A stretch of DNA of 64,000 nucleotides from CBDCFV01 sp965203835 (GCA_965203835.1 OZ241919.1:992001-1056000); one strand, 5' to 3'. Shown: positions 8,607 through 16,601, counted from the stretch's first letter. The notes: a model not told the origin generated them from the sequence alone. Numbers and translations: made by a program.

Positions 8607-9044
8607 ATGCCTGAACTAGCGTTGGCGTACAAGGTACACAGTTACAGCACCGGCACCCTGGGTCGTTCTATATGCAACGCCCGCAACCACCATTGGGTAG
8701 CCGACGACCCCGGCGGCGACGAAGTGGGGGCGGGTGAACTGTTCCTGTCGGGCATTACAGCCTGCGCCGTCAACATGGTGGAACGCTTGGCCAAGGAAGG
8801 GGACATCACCCTGGACTGGATGGACGTGGGCTGCGAAGCGTGGAGGGACCCGGACAAACCCCTCGGCGACCGGACGGTGTACGAGGCCATCCGGGTGAAC
8901 TTCGAGATGTGGGGTGTCGACGACGACCAAGCCTACGAACTGGTGGAAATGTGGAAACGGCGTTGACCCCTTTATGGTTCGGTCGCCGTGGCGACCGCTG
9001 ACACCACCGTGGACCTGGTTTCCCACACAGAAAAGTTCCGGTAA
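8607..9044 (+). CDS. OsmC-like protein, probable selenoprotein (Sec120, TGA 8964-8966)
   Basis: Read with the TGA at 8964-8966 as selenocysteine, the product is 145 aa, normal OsmC length. Stopping there leaves 119 aa without the second catalytic residue. The first conserved Cys is in LSGITACAVNMVERL. After the TGA the frame continues PLYGSVAVATADTTVDLV and ends at TAA 9042-9044. In OsmC/Ohr proteins this position is the conserved Cys of a CP-hydrophobic-Y-G motif, so TGA replaces exactly the resolving Cys. A perfect hairpin follows (next entry). AAGGAGGAGG lies before the ATG. The protein would reduce organic hydroperoxides or related oxidants with a Cys/Sec pair. What is seen: TGA, conserved continuation and hairpin. 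What is inferred: Sec insertion. Confidence 0.8.
8980..8997 (+). promoter_or_regulatory. putative bacterial SECIS hairpin of the OsmC-like gene
   Basis: CGGTCGC, loop CGTG, GCGACCG: seven perfect base pairs. The loop starts 20 nt after the TGA and contains G-U. Bacterial SECIS elements sit directly downstream of the UGA, with the apical loop roughly 16-37 nt away and a G near the loop start, so size, distance and loop agree. The hairpin is inside the continuing reading frame. Confidence 0.7.
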
Positions 9045-9396
9045 GGGCCGATAGCTATAAACCGGCGTTAAGCCGTCAAACCTTCCCTCGGATAGCGGTA
9101 GCTCTAATCTGTTAAGCTTTAAGTGGACTTAACGGTTCGGGCCGCTGCGAGGTGTGGGGAGGGCCGGTTACCCCGTCTCGTACTTGGTTCGCCTAGCAAC
9201 GAAACGGGGCGCCTCACCCCTGGTTATTCATCAGGCTTAATGACCTCGGGCCGCCAAGCTGCCGCTTGCGCCCGAGGTCATTACATTTACCGTCCTCGGT
9301 CAAGTCGCTCCCGCAACCTTTTAGTCCAGTACCGTCACCGATTGTTACTCCACCCGGAAAGGCGCCGTCATAGACATTGTAATTGCAAGCGGGATC
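9045..9396 (+). other. 352-base structured non-coding region before the antiporter gene
   Basis: No convincing coding frame. It holds a strong hairpin at 9239-9282: a perfect 13-bp outer stem (AATGACCTCGGGC with its complement) and a 5-bp inner stem CAAGC/GCTTG with loop TGCC. A second pairing, CCCCGT-n-TCG with CGA-n-ACGGGG, spans about 9168-9218. No T-run follows the long hairpin, so it is not a standard terminator of the OsmC-like gene. The position directly upstream of a cation/proton antiporter would suit a leader RNA, but I do not recognise a known riboswitch class. Confidence 0.5.
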
Positions 9397-11241
9397 ATGG
9401 CCGTCAGCCACGCCGAGCCCCACCTCCTCCGCGACTTTGCCATTATCATGGCCGTGGCGGGGGCGGCGCTGGTGCTGTGCCGGCAAATCAAGCTGCCGCC
9501 GGTGGTGGGATACCTGACAGCCGGTGCGGTGATCGGCCCGTCGGCCCTGAAGGCGGTAGCCAACCCGGAGACTATCACACTGCTGGCGGACCTGGGCTTG
9601 GTGCTGCTGCTGTTCGGGATAGGCTTGGAGTTCGGCTGGCAACGGATCCGGGAAGTCGGCGGTCGCGTAATCTTCATCGCCGCCGTGGAAATGGCGACCA
9701 TGTTCGCCCTGGGGTTCGAAATCGCCAACCTGATGGGATGGAGTGATATCGACGCGGTCTTCCTGGGCGCGGCTATGTGCATCAGCAGCTCGGCGATACT
9801 GGTGACCATGCTGCGGGAGTCGGGCCAACTGCTGGAGATTCGCGGGCGGTTGATCGTCGGAATCTTAGTGGTAGAGGACTTTGCCGCGGTGATTCTGCTG
9901 ACCGTGCTGGCAGGGGTGGCCACCACCGGCGCAACCGACTTCGGCGGCGTGGGCGCCATATTGGTGAAGCTGACCGCTTTCGGGGTCCTGGCGCTTGTGC
10001 TGGGGGCATCGTTCGCCCACAAGCTGGTCCACTTCGTCGACCGCTTCAAGTCGGAAGAGACTTTGCTCATCACCGGTCTGACCCTGTGCTTCGGCTTGGC
10101 TCTGACGGCGGAACAACTGGGCCTGTCGGGGGCCGCCGGCGCCTTCCTCATCGGCGCGGTCCTGGGCGACTCCCATCACGCCAAGGAGATGGAGCGGATA
10201 GTGGGGCCGATACGGACCATGTTCGCCGCGATATTCTTCGTCTCCATCGGCATGTTGATCGACCTGACACTGTTGGACGACTTCATCGTTCCCACACTGG
10301 TGGTCTCGGCGGTGTTCGTGGCAGGGAAGATCATCGCAGACACCGTGGGCACGTTCCTGTCGGGACAGGATGGGAGGGTGTCGCTGAACGTGGGGATGGG
10401 TATGCCGCAGGCCGGCGAGTTCTCTTTGGCCATCGTAAAGACCGGAGTGGACTTCGGGGCGGTGGGGGCGTTCATGTACCCGGTATTCACCGGCGCAACC
10501 GCGATAACCGCCCTCATTTATCCTCTACTGTTTCGTTCGGCAGACCCGATAGTCAACTTCCTGGAGCGGCGGTCGCCGCCCCTGTTGAAACGTTATTGCC
10601 GCGGCTTGTCGCTGGCAGTGGCCACTTTCAGCAGCGCATTCCAGTTCAATAGTCCCAGGGCCCGGCAGATACAGAGAAGCAGCCACGTAATCATGGTGGA
10701 CCTGGCCATCATCGCCATCTTTCTCGCCATCGGCACGGCCAGCCTCAGGTTTACTCCCCAGTTATCGGGGATGATTCAGTTGACGGAAGGAATGATCGGG
10801 TTATTGATAGGCGGCGCAGTGCTGGCCCTCTGCGTTCCTCCTGCAGTGGCGATCTGGAAGTCGTTGAGGACGTTGGCGGACAGCTTGGTGGAGTACTGGT
10901 TGCCGAGCTACCTTGGGTTAGCCGACAACCGGACCAAAAGCAACCTGCGGGCGGTGTTCAGAGACACGGCATTGGTCCCGATCATGGTGGTGCCCGGCGT
11001 GTGGAGCATCCCGCTGTTTACCCGTTTGCTGGCCTTGGGAAGCCTGAGCGCCCCGTTGCCTATCATATTCACGATAGGCATTACGGCGGCGCTGGTGGTG
11101 GTCACGTTCCGAATCCACCGGGTGTTGAAGCTGATGTTCAGCCAGACTTTCTTGGGCGAGGACGACCCATCCTCCGTCCGCGAGCCGGAGACGCAGGGTT
11201 CCGGGGAAGACAGCCGCGCTGCCCGGAACGACGACGAGTAG
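9397..11241 (+). CDS. CPA2-family monovalent cation/proton antiporter
   Basis: 614 residues. The first 390 form the transporter domain with about a dozen hydrophobic helices, including the family segments VVGYLTAGAVIGP, LLLFGIGLEF, AAMCISSSAILVTM, VEDFAAVILL, GAAGAFLIGAVLGDS and MPQAGEFSLAIV. These are typical of KefB/Nha-like CPA2 members that exchange K+ or Na+ for H+. A further hydrophobic region (about 430-575) replaces the TrkA-N/RCK domain seen in KefB, and the last 30 residues are a charged tail. The start at 9397 has only a weak ribosome site. A long leader precedes it. The ion cannot be deduced. Confidence 0.88.
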   Translation: MAVSHAEPHLLRDFAIIMAVAGAALVLCRQIKLPPVVGYLTAGAVIGPSALKAVANPETITLLADLGLVLLLFGIGLEFGWQRIREVGGRVIFIAAVEMATMFALGFEIANLMGWSDIDAVFLGAAMCISSSAILVTMLRESGQLLEIRGRLIVGILVVEDFAAVILLTVLAGVATTGATDFGGVGAILVKLTAFGVLALVLGASFAHKLVHFVDRFKSEETLLITGLTLCFGLALTAEQLGLSGAAGAFLIGAVLGDSHHAKEMERIVGPIRTMFAAIFFVSIGMLIDLTLLDDFIVPTLVVSAVFVAGKIIADTVGTFLSGQDGRVSLNVGMGMPQAGEFSLAIVKTGVDFGAVGAFMYPVFTGATAITALIYPLLFRSADPIVNFLERRSPPLLKRYCRGLSLAVATFSSAFQFNSPRARQIQRSSHVIMVDLAIIAIFLAIGTASLRFTPQLSGMIQLTEGMIGLLIGGAVLALCVPPAVAIWKSLRTLADSLVEYWLPSYLGLADNRTKSNLRAVFRDTALVPIMVVPGVWSIPLFTRLLALGSLSAPLPIIFTIGITAALVVVTFRIHRVLKLMFSQTFLGEDDPSSVREPETQGSGEDSRAARNDDE

Positions 11242-11290
11242 GTCAACGAGTGTTAGAATGGGGGCACCTGAGATACCCAGGAGGCGCATG

Positions 11291-12223
11291 ATGCGTATAT
11301 GCTCCTTTCTGCCCAGCGCCACGGAGATAGTGTACCAACTGGGTCTGCAAGACCAGTTGTTCGGGGTTACCCACGAATGCGACTTTCCCCACGAAGCCAA
11401 GGACAAGCCGTGGGTGGTCAGAAGCGTGTTCGACGGCATGGACCCCCAACCCAGCAGCGCCGAAATCAGCCGGGTCATTTCCGAGCGGCTGGAGCAGGGC
11501 CTGGGCATCTATGACATTGACCAAGCGGTGCTGGAGGCGGCGGAGCCGGACCTGTTGTTGACTCAAGCGATCTGCGAGGTTTGAGCCATTTCGTCTCGGC
11601 AGGTTGCCGAGGTCAGCGTCAGCCTTCCCAAGGAGCCGCAGGTCATATCACTGGACCCGCAGTACTTGGGCGACGTGCTGAACGACATCACCAGGGTGGG
11701 CCAAGCAACCGGCACCGAAGAAATGGCCGAGTCCATCACGTCCAGGATGCAGGGGCGGATTGACGCGGTGGCCCAGCGGGCCTTGAACGCGGGCAACAGG
11801 CCCAAGGTGCTGCACCTGGAGTGGGTAGACCCGTTGATGTGCGGCGGCCACTGGGTGCCGGAGATGGTGGAATTGGCGGGCGGGGAGAACTGCTTCGGCG
11901 ACAAGGAGACCGGTTCGTTCCGCATGGAGTGGCCTGCCATCGTGGAGAGCCAGCCGGAGGTCATCGTTTTCATGCCCTGCGGGTTCGAGGTGAAGAGGGC
12001 CCTGCAGGACGTTCCGATAATGACGGTGATGGAGGGTTGGGCGGACCTGCCGGCGGTGCGGAACAACCGGGTGTACGCCATCGACGCCAGCGCCTACACC
12101 AGCAGGTCGGGACCCAGGCTGGTGAAGGGGCTGGAGATACTGGCGGAGATGATACACCCGGAGCTGTTCGAAGGGTTGATACCGGAGGCGGGGGCGGTCC
12201 GGGTGTACGGGGAGCTGGTGTAG
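11291..12223 (+). CDS. BtuF-like (helical-backbone metal/cobalamin) binding protein, probable selenoprotein (Sec98, TGA 11582-11584)
   Basis: With TGA 11582-11584 read as Sec the frame is continuous and gives 310 aa. Standard reading gives 97 aa plus an orphan C-terminal piece. The start RICSFLPSATEIVYQLG is the typical opening of BtuF-like proteins without a signal peptide. The interrupted block reads TQAICEV-TGA-AISSRQVAEV. In relatives I know it is TQ-x-LC-x-VCA, so TGA replaces the second Cys of a CxxC, giving CxxU. After it come the usual SLDPQYLGDVLNDITRVG and the second lobe with HLEWVDPLMCGGHWVPEMV. AGGAGG is six bases before ATG 11291. It lies 50 bases after the antiporter gene, probably co-transcribed. 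A ligand (cobalamin, other corrinoid or metal) and a redox role for CxxU are inference. Confidence 0.8.
11595..11611 (+). promoter_or_regulatory. putative bacterial SECIS hairpin of the BtuF-like gene
   Basis: CTCGGCA, loop GGT, TGCCGAG: seven perfect pairs, or six with an AGGTT loop. The loop begins 16-17 nt after the TGA. Spacing and the AGGU loop closely resemble those of the E. coli fdhF SECIS as I remember it. Confidence 0.75.
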
Positions 12224-12235
12224 GCTTAACGGGGT

Positions 12236-12285
12236 GGATTCCCGCCCCCGCCTGCGCGGGGGTGACGTTCCTTCGCGGGAATGAC
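12236..12285. repeat. composite copy of the dispersed palindromic repeat
   Basis: Extended form: GGATTCCCGC, then a CCCCGCC-TGCG-CGGGGG unit with GTGACG, and a final TTCGCGGGAATGAC. It sits directly after the BtuF-like stop codon and separates the gene from a duplicate of its own 3' end at 12310. Confidence 0.85.
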
Positions 12286-12309
12286 GGTTGGGGTGTGGGA
12301 ATGATGAGA

Positions 12310-12351
12310 GAGGCGGGGGCGGTCCGGGTGTACGGGGAGTTGGTGTAGGCT
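12310..12351 (+). repeat. duplicated 3' end of the BtuF-like gene
   Basis: 42 bases repeat 12185-12226 with one mismatch (C12215 versus T12340) at an offset of 125 bases. It encodes the last residues EAGAVRVYGELV and stop again. The duplicate flanks the palindromic repeat and overlaps by two bases the end of the convergent LON-domain gene. It looks like a short tandem duplication spanning the repeat. Confidence 0.85.
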
Positions 12352-13033
12352 AGTTGAGGCGGGGGCCTCTGAAGGGGTTGCGCTTGGCTAACTCTTCGGC
12401 CAAGGCCTCGTTGCCTTGGTCCAGTAGAGGAACCAAGCGTGTCAAACGCTCGGCGGCGTCGGGGGCCTCCAGGATGTCCTGCTTGACGGCTCCCGGCATG
12501 GCGACGGTGGTGGCCAAGCTGGAAGCTACAGCAAAGGACAGGGGCACCGCATCGTCGGGCACCTCCGCCGTGGAGGTCCACCCCCCGGCCAGGGATGTCA
12601 GGTTCCTGAGGAAGGTTGCGTAACCTTCCCTGATCTGGGCCAAGGCGGGCGTTGCTTCATCGCCGGTCTCTTCCCGCAGATACCTGATCCGTCCCGCCAG
12701 GTAAGGCAACTGCTGAGTGACCTCGACCAACTCGAAGCGCCTTTCGCCAGTGGTCATGATGTTCATACGGCCTTCCTGAAGCCGTTCCACCTGACCGATA
12801 CGGGCGGTGGTGCCGATTCTGACCGGCTCGGCGGGGCCGCCGACCTCGGGGCCTTCCTTGATCAACATGATGCCGAAGGGCTCTTGCCTGTCCAAGCACT
12901 CGCCGATCATCTGCTTGTATCGTTCCTCGAAGATATGCAACGGCATCGGCATCCCCGGGAAGAGGACCACGTTCAGCGGGAACAGGGGCAGTTCGACCAG
13001 ATTGTCCTGATGTTCGGGCGTTGGTTGGCTCAT
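12350..13033 (-). CDS. LON peptidase substrate-binding-domain protein
   Basis: 227 residues, made of the N-terminal substrate-binding domain of Lon without its ATPase or protease parts. Signature pieces are ELPLFPLNVVLFPGMPMPLHIFEERYKQMI at the start and GTTARIGQVERLQEGRMNIMTTGERRFELV in the middle; the helical half follows. Stand-alone proteins of this type are common and uncharacterised; a role in recognising damaged proteins is only suggested by homology. The gene ends against the duplicated 3' end of the convergent BtuF-like gene. Confidence 0.88.
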   Translation of the reverse strand: MSQPTPEHQDNLVELPLFPLNVVLFPGMPMPLHIFEERYKQMIGECLDRQEPFGIMLIKEGPEVGGPAEPVRIGTTARIGQVERLQEGRMNIMTTGERRFELVEVTQQLPYLAGRIRYLREETGDEATPALAQIREGYATFLRNLTSLAGGWTSTAEVPDDAVPLSFAVASSLATTVAMPGAVKQDILEAPDAAERLTRLVPLLDQGNEALAEELAKRNPFRGPRLN

Positions 13034-13202
13034 GATGGTTGGAGTATATTCCCCCGCTTGCGGTTAGACAAGAGCAGGGCATGGAAACGGGCGACGGGTG
13101 CACCGAGGGAATGTTGCCAAGCCACAGGGCATACGGTAGCATACCGGCAGCGAGGCAACGACGAAATCCGACAAGGGCCGACGAGTGAGTCCGGACAGCG
13201 GA

Positions 13203-14453
13203 ATGGGTGAGACGGCAGGACTGAGAAACCTTTGGGAGCTGGCCAACAGCCGGGGGATGGGACGGCGGGAGTTCCTGCGGTTGCTGGCTGCCGGAGGGGC
13301 AGCGGCAGTCCTGGCGGCGTGTACCGGCACGGGACAGCCCAGCGGTGTGCAGGTGACACCGCAGACGGGCGGCGCGGCAGGGACGGTCGCGCAGTCGTCT
13401 ACATGGTTCAAGGATACGGCGCCCTTCATCCAGCACGGCAGCACGAGCTTGGAGACCCGGCTGGAACGGATGGAGGGCATAATGACTCCCAACGAGCTGT
13501 TTTTTGCCCGGAACAACTCGGTCAGCTTGGACTTGGACGCGGCCAACTGGCGGCTGCGGGTTGACGGCGACGCGGCGGCCAAGCAGATTGAATTGTCCTA
13601 CGACGACCTGCTGGGGATGCCGAGCAGGTCGGTAGTCTCCTACTTGGAGTGCGGCGGCAACCAGCGGGCCATGTTCCAACTGGTACAGGGGCAGACGGCG
13701 AGCGGCACACAATGGAAGACGGGGGGGATCAGCAACGGCGAGTGGACGGGGGTACCGTTGCGGGACGTACTGACGATGGCCGGAATTACCGACAACGCCG
13801 TTGCCGTCATGCTGGTCGGACTGGATACCGAGTCGCCGGAGGCGGGGTTCCGCAGGGCAATGCCGGTGGAGAAGGCGATGCACCCCGACACCCTGCTGGC
13901 TTACCGGCTGAACGGGGCGGACTTGCCGAAGGACCACGGGTACCCGGTGCGCGTCCTGGCGCCCGGGTGGGTAGGCAGTTCCAGCGTCAAGTGGCTGGGC
14001 CACATCCAAGTCCTGTCGGAGCAGGTCTGGACGCGCAACAACACCACGTCCTACGTACTCATCGGCGACGCCTATCCACCGGAGGGGGAGGCGCTGGGCA
14101 AGGTGACCACGTCTCAAGTCATCAAGAGCGCACTGGCGCTGCCTTGGCCCGCGGCGCTGGCTTCCGGCCAGCACCGGATACATGGCTACGCCAGTTCGCC
14201 AACGGGCAGAATCGCCAGGGTGGAGTGGAGCGTGGACTCGGGGCGAACGTGGATGGACGCCGAGGTGCTGGAGCCGCAGGTACAGTATTCCTGGGCACAG
14301 TTCGAGTTTACTTGGGACGCCGAACCGGGCGAACACACGGTAATGACCCGGGCCACCGACGCAGAGGGCAACACCCAGCCGGAGGAAGCCCCCTTCAACG
14401 ACAAGGGCTACCTGTTCAACCAGCCACTCCCTCACCCGGTCACCGTGAGTTGA
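13203..14453 (+). CDS. exported molybdopterin sulfite-oxidase-family oxidoreductase
   Basis: About 416 residues. The N-terminus has a twin-arginine signal (MGRREFLRLLAAGGAAAVL) ending in a lipobox LAAC, so it is likely a Tat-exported lipoprotein. The Mo-cofactor domain has the active-site Cys in SYLECGGNQRAMF, and the C-terminal dimerisation domain ends near NQPLPHPVTV. Family members oxidise sulfite to sulfate and pass electrons to cytochrome c, or act as YedY-like reductases. The adjacent cytochrome c gene favours a dehydrogenase. Start choice is uncertain: GTG 13185, ATG 13203 and ATG 13257 all precede the signal, and none has a strong ribosome site. Confidence 0.85.
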   Translation: MGETAGLRNLWELANSRGMGRREFLRLLAAGGAAAVLAACTGTGQPSGVQVTPQTGGAAGTVAQSSTWFKDTAPFIQHGSTSLETRLERMEGIMTPNELFFARNNSVSLDLDAANWRLRVDGDAAAKQIELSYDDLLGMPSRSVVSYLECGGNQRAMFQLVQGQTASGTQWKTGGISNGEWTGVPLRDVLTMAGITDNAVAVMLVGLDTESPEAGFRRAMPVEKAMHPDTLLAYRLNGADLPKDHGYPVRVLAPGWVGSSSVKWLGHIQVLSEQVWTRNNTTSYVLIGDAYPPEGEALGKVTTSQVIKSALALPWPAALASGQHRIHGYASSPTGRIARVEWSVDSGRTWMDAEVLEPQVQYSWAQFEFTWDAEPGEHTVMTRATDAEGNTQPEEAPFNDKGYLFNQPLPHPVTVS

Positions 14454-14473
14454 AGGCGGGACACTAACCCGAC

Positions 14474-14860
14474 ATGTTGCGCGCGCTGGCTGTCTGCCTG
14501 ATAACCGTCTCCATTGGCTTGATGATGCTGACGGGATGCCGGTCGCAGGACGGCGAGAGCAAACCCGGCGCGGAATACCAGACCGAAGCGGGCGAGGGCC
14601 TCTACGCTTCCCACTGCGCTCATTGCCACGACGTACAGGGCGGCACCGGCGCAAAGCTGTCCAAGCGGGTGGTGTCAAACTACGTGAACGCCTCCAAGCT
14701 GTACGAGTACACGCGGCGGACCATGCCCTACAACCTGGGCTACCGATTGAGCGACGACGAGTACTGGGCAGTGACGGCATACCTGCTGCACCGGCTGGAC
14801 TTCATCAAGAAGCAGGACGAGTTGGGTCCTGAAAACGCCGCCGGCATATCGCTCAAGTAA
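14474..14860 (+). CDS. lipoprotein monohaem cytochrome c
   Basis: 128 residues. A signal sequence ends in a lipobox (LMMLTGC, Cys22). The haem-binding motif is C48-A-H-C51-H52 and a likely axial Met is Met84 in RRTMPYNLGY, giving a class I c-type fold. It starts 20 bases after the sulfite-oxidase-like gene and is presumably its electron acceptor at the outer face of the membrane. A GC-rich 11-bp hairpin (14864-14888) follows without a T-run. Confidence 0.9.
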   Translation: MLRALAVCLITVSIGLMMLTGCRSQDGESKPGAEYQTEAGEGLYASHCAHCHDVQGGTGAKLSKRVVSNYVNASKLYEYTRRTMPYNLGYRLSDDEYWAVTAYLLHRLDFIKKQDELGPENAAGISLK

Positions 14861-15179
14861 TTGCCGCGCGGGAACGTTTCCCGCGCGGGGGAAGGATGGC
14901 GTTAAGCAGGACTTGGGGGTCGGGGCCGTCACCCTGGCTAAGACAACGCAACAGGTAGTTGTTGGCCGCGCCCAACGGAAGAAGCCGATAGCCGGCGTCC
15001 ATCACCCGGCGGATGAAGGGCGGGATTGCGGGCAGTGGCTTGTGGTCGGACCAAGCGGCGAACCAACGGTCGCAAAGGTCGTCACAAATGGGTCCCAGCC
15101 GGTACTCGGCCAATTCGCGGGCGAATCTACGTTGAAGGGCGTGGACGCGAGCCCAGAGGGCGTTTAGTTCACTTCGCAT
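14853..15179 (-). CDS. hypothetical protein
   Basis: 108 residues, mostly helical, with many Arg and aromatic residues and three Cys. I recognise no family. The end overlaps the convergent cytochrome gene by eight bases. It is probably translated with the helix-turn-helix gene 23 bases upstream. Confidence 0.45.
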   Translation of the reverse strand: MRSELNALWARVHALQRRFARELAEYRLGPICDDLCDRWFAAWSDHKPLPAIPPFIRRVMDAGYRLLPLGAANNYLLRCLSQGDGPDPQVLLNAILPPRGKRSRAAIT

Positions 15180-15202
15180 GATGAGGACACTCCCTAGATG
15201 GT

Positions 15203-15724
15203 CTATTTGCGGCGGCGCTCGGACCAGACGGAAACCACGTGTTCGAGATCGGCGATTTGCTTCCTGAGGCTCTCGACCTCTTCCGCGGGTCTCTCTAACC
15301 GCCGAATCGCGGCGGCGAAAGACATGGCGTAACGGGCAGCACGGAGGCGGATGGACTTGTCGGGGTCCTCCAATGACTCGGCCAGGACGGAGACACTACG
15401 GAGCAACACGCCCTGGAGGGCCTGGCAGGCGAGGTCGGCGGACTCTTGCCGGCGGCGGGCCAACTCATCCCGGAAGGCGTCGTCCTCGAGCCAGCGGCGA
15501 AGGGTCCTCTCGCTGACGCCGGAGAGGCGGGCGCCCTCGGCCAGAGACGGGGAGTTCACCATAACGGGCAGAACGGCCTGCTGACGGAGGGTGAGGCCGG
15601 AAATTTCAGAATCGCGGACATTTGCGGACATTTGCGGACTTTGGGGTTGGTCAACAGAGTCGGAAGGGGCATCGAATCCCGGATTTTGTACAAATTGCTT
15701 GTTCGTAGAGGTCTTTCTGGTCAT
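15203..15724 (-). CDS. helix-turn-helix protein, phage terminase small subunit-like
   Basis: 173 residues from ATG 15724. An N-terminal unstructured tail is followed by a helix-turn-helix near residues 45-85 (LAEGARLSGVSERTLRRWL) and then a long helical region ending in a coiled coil (EEVESLRKQIADLEHVVSVW). This layout resembles small terminase or transposase-associated DNA-binding proteins. Near its start the coding strand holds tandem copies of an 11-base unit (about 15615-15645). Function is inferred from fold only. It may belong to a decayed mobile element at the edge of the repeat-rich zone. Confidence 0.55.
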   Translation of the reverse strand: MTRKTSTNKQFVQNPGFDAPSDSVDQPQSPQMSANVRDSEISGLTLRQQAVLPVMVNSPSLAEGARLSGVSERTLRRWLEDDAFRDELARRRQESADLACQALQGVLLRSVSVLAESLEDPDKSIRLRAARYAMSFAAAIRRLERPAEEVESLRKQIADLEHVVSVWSERRRK

Positions 15725-15832
15725 CAATCACCGCGTTGCCTGGGTGGCTATGTTGGATTTGTCCGCGTTAAACGGGACAAGAAATATGGTAGGGAGGTGT
15801 TTTACTAAGTGGCAAGCGGGAAGTGTCAGTGT

Positions 15833-15988
15833 ACAGGGCCTTTTCATTTTCCGGGTTGGGCTGCACAGGTCCCGTCATTCCCGCGAAAGCGGGAATCCAC
15901 ATACTTCCAGCCTATGGCAATGTTCTCGTGGCGAGACCACATGGATTCCCGCCTGCGCGGGAATGACGAGAGAATGAAAAGGCCCTGT
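15833..15988. mobile_element. MITE-like nested inverted-repeat element
   Basis: A 156-base element bounded by perfect 16-bp inverted repeats (ACAGGGCCTTTTCATT at 15833-15848, its complement at 15973-15988). Inside are two palindromic repeats in opposite orientation (15874-15898 and 15943-15967). There is no coding capacity. It resembles a miniature inverted-repeat element; GTGTCAGT lies on both outer sides. Confidence 0.65.
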
Positions 15989-16084
15989 GTCAGTGGGCGG
16001 GGAGATTTTTAATTGGAGATTTGACATTAATTTGTTACGATGGGATACATCCCAAGGGTTCCCGAGTTGGGCAAGGAGTAACTA

Positions 16085-16444
16085 ATGCAAGAAACCCCGA
16101 CCTATCAAGAGCGAAGCTGGGGCTTTCTGTCCAAGGCGCGCGAGGAGTGGGATTCGGGTGACTTGGCACAAGCATCGGAGAAGGGCTGGGGCGCGGCAGC
16201 CATGATGGTCAAGGCGGTAGCCGAGCAACAGGGGGTGGTACACGAGAGACACTTCCACTTGTTCAATATTGTGAATGATTTGGAAAGCCAGACCGGCGAC
16301 CGAGAATTACGCCGGTTGTTCGCTGTTGCCAACGGGTTACACGGCAATTTTTATGAGAACCTATGGACGGCTCAAGCGGTACAGCGAGGGATCGATGACG
16401 TGGAAGAGTTCGTCACCAAGATGGACCAGATACTGAAGGCATGA
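16085..16444 (+). CDS. PaREP1/HEPN-like family protein, copy 1
   Basis: 119 residues, all-helical. Pattern shared by four genes in this window: an N-terminal helix ending in A-x-EEW/F, then G-D-L/N-x-Q-A-SEK-x-W/S-G-A, a middle helix ending in a His-rich turn (HERHFHLFN), and NGLHGNFYEN near the C-terminus. The family resembles PaREP1, related to HEPN domains often found as RNases or toxin partners. No nucleotidyltransferase partner is adjacent. ATG follows AAGGAG. Confidence 0.7.
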   Translation: MQETPTYQERSWGFLSKAREEWDSGDLAQASEKGWGAAAMMVKAVAEQQGVVHERHFHLFNIVNDLESQTGDRELRRLFAVANGLHGNFYENLWTAQAVQRGIDDVEEFVTKMDQILKA

Positions 16445-16601
16445 CCATAACCAAATGGATGGGCGTCGAGGCGGGCACTGACATGACGGCGTTGCTAACG
16501 CACGGGCCAGGGTAGTAAGTTTGTCGGAACAGGGTACTGGACAGAGGCGCGCGCCGAACGGGCAGGAGAAGGCAGGTTAGGTTAAAGCTGGCAATCAGTG
16601 T

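Noticed and set aside
9045..9396. c-di-AMP (ydaO), cobalamin, TPP or manganese riboswitch before the antiporter
   Set aside because: The signature motifs of these classes that I know are not present in order on the plus strand.
12657..14780. 707-residue open frame on the minus strand over the sulfite-oxidase and cytochrome genes
   Set aside because: It is antisense to two clear genes and is Arg/Pro-rich low-complexity sequence with no family motif, as expected for shadows in GC-rich DNA.
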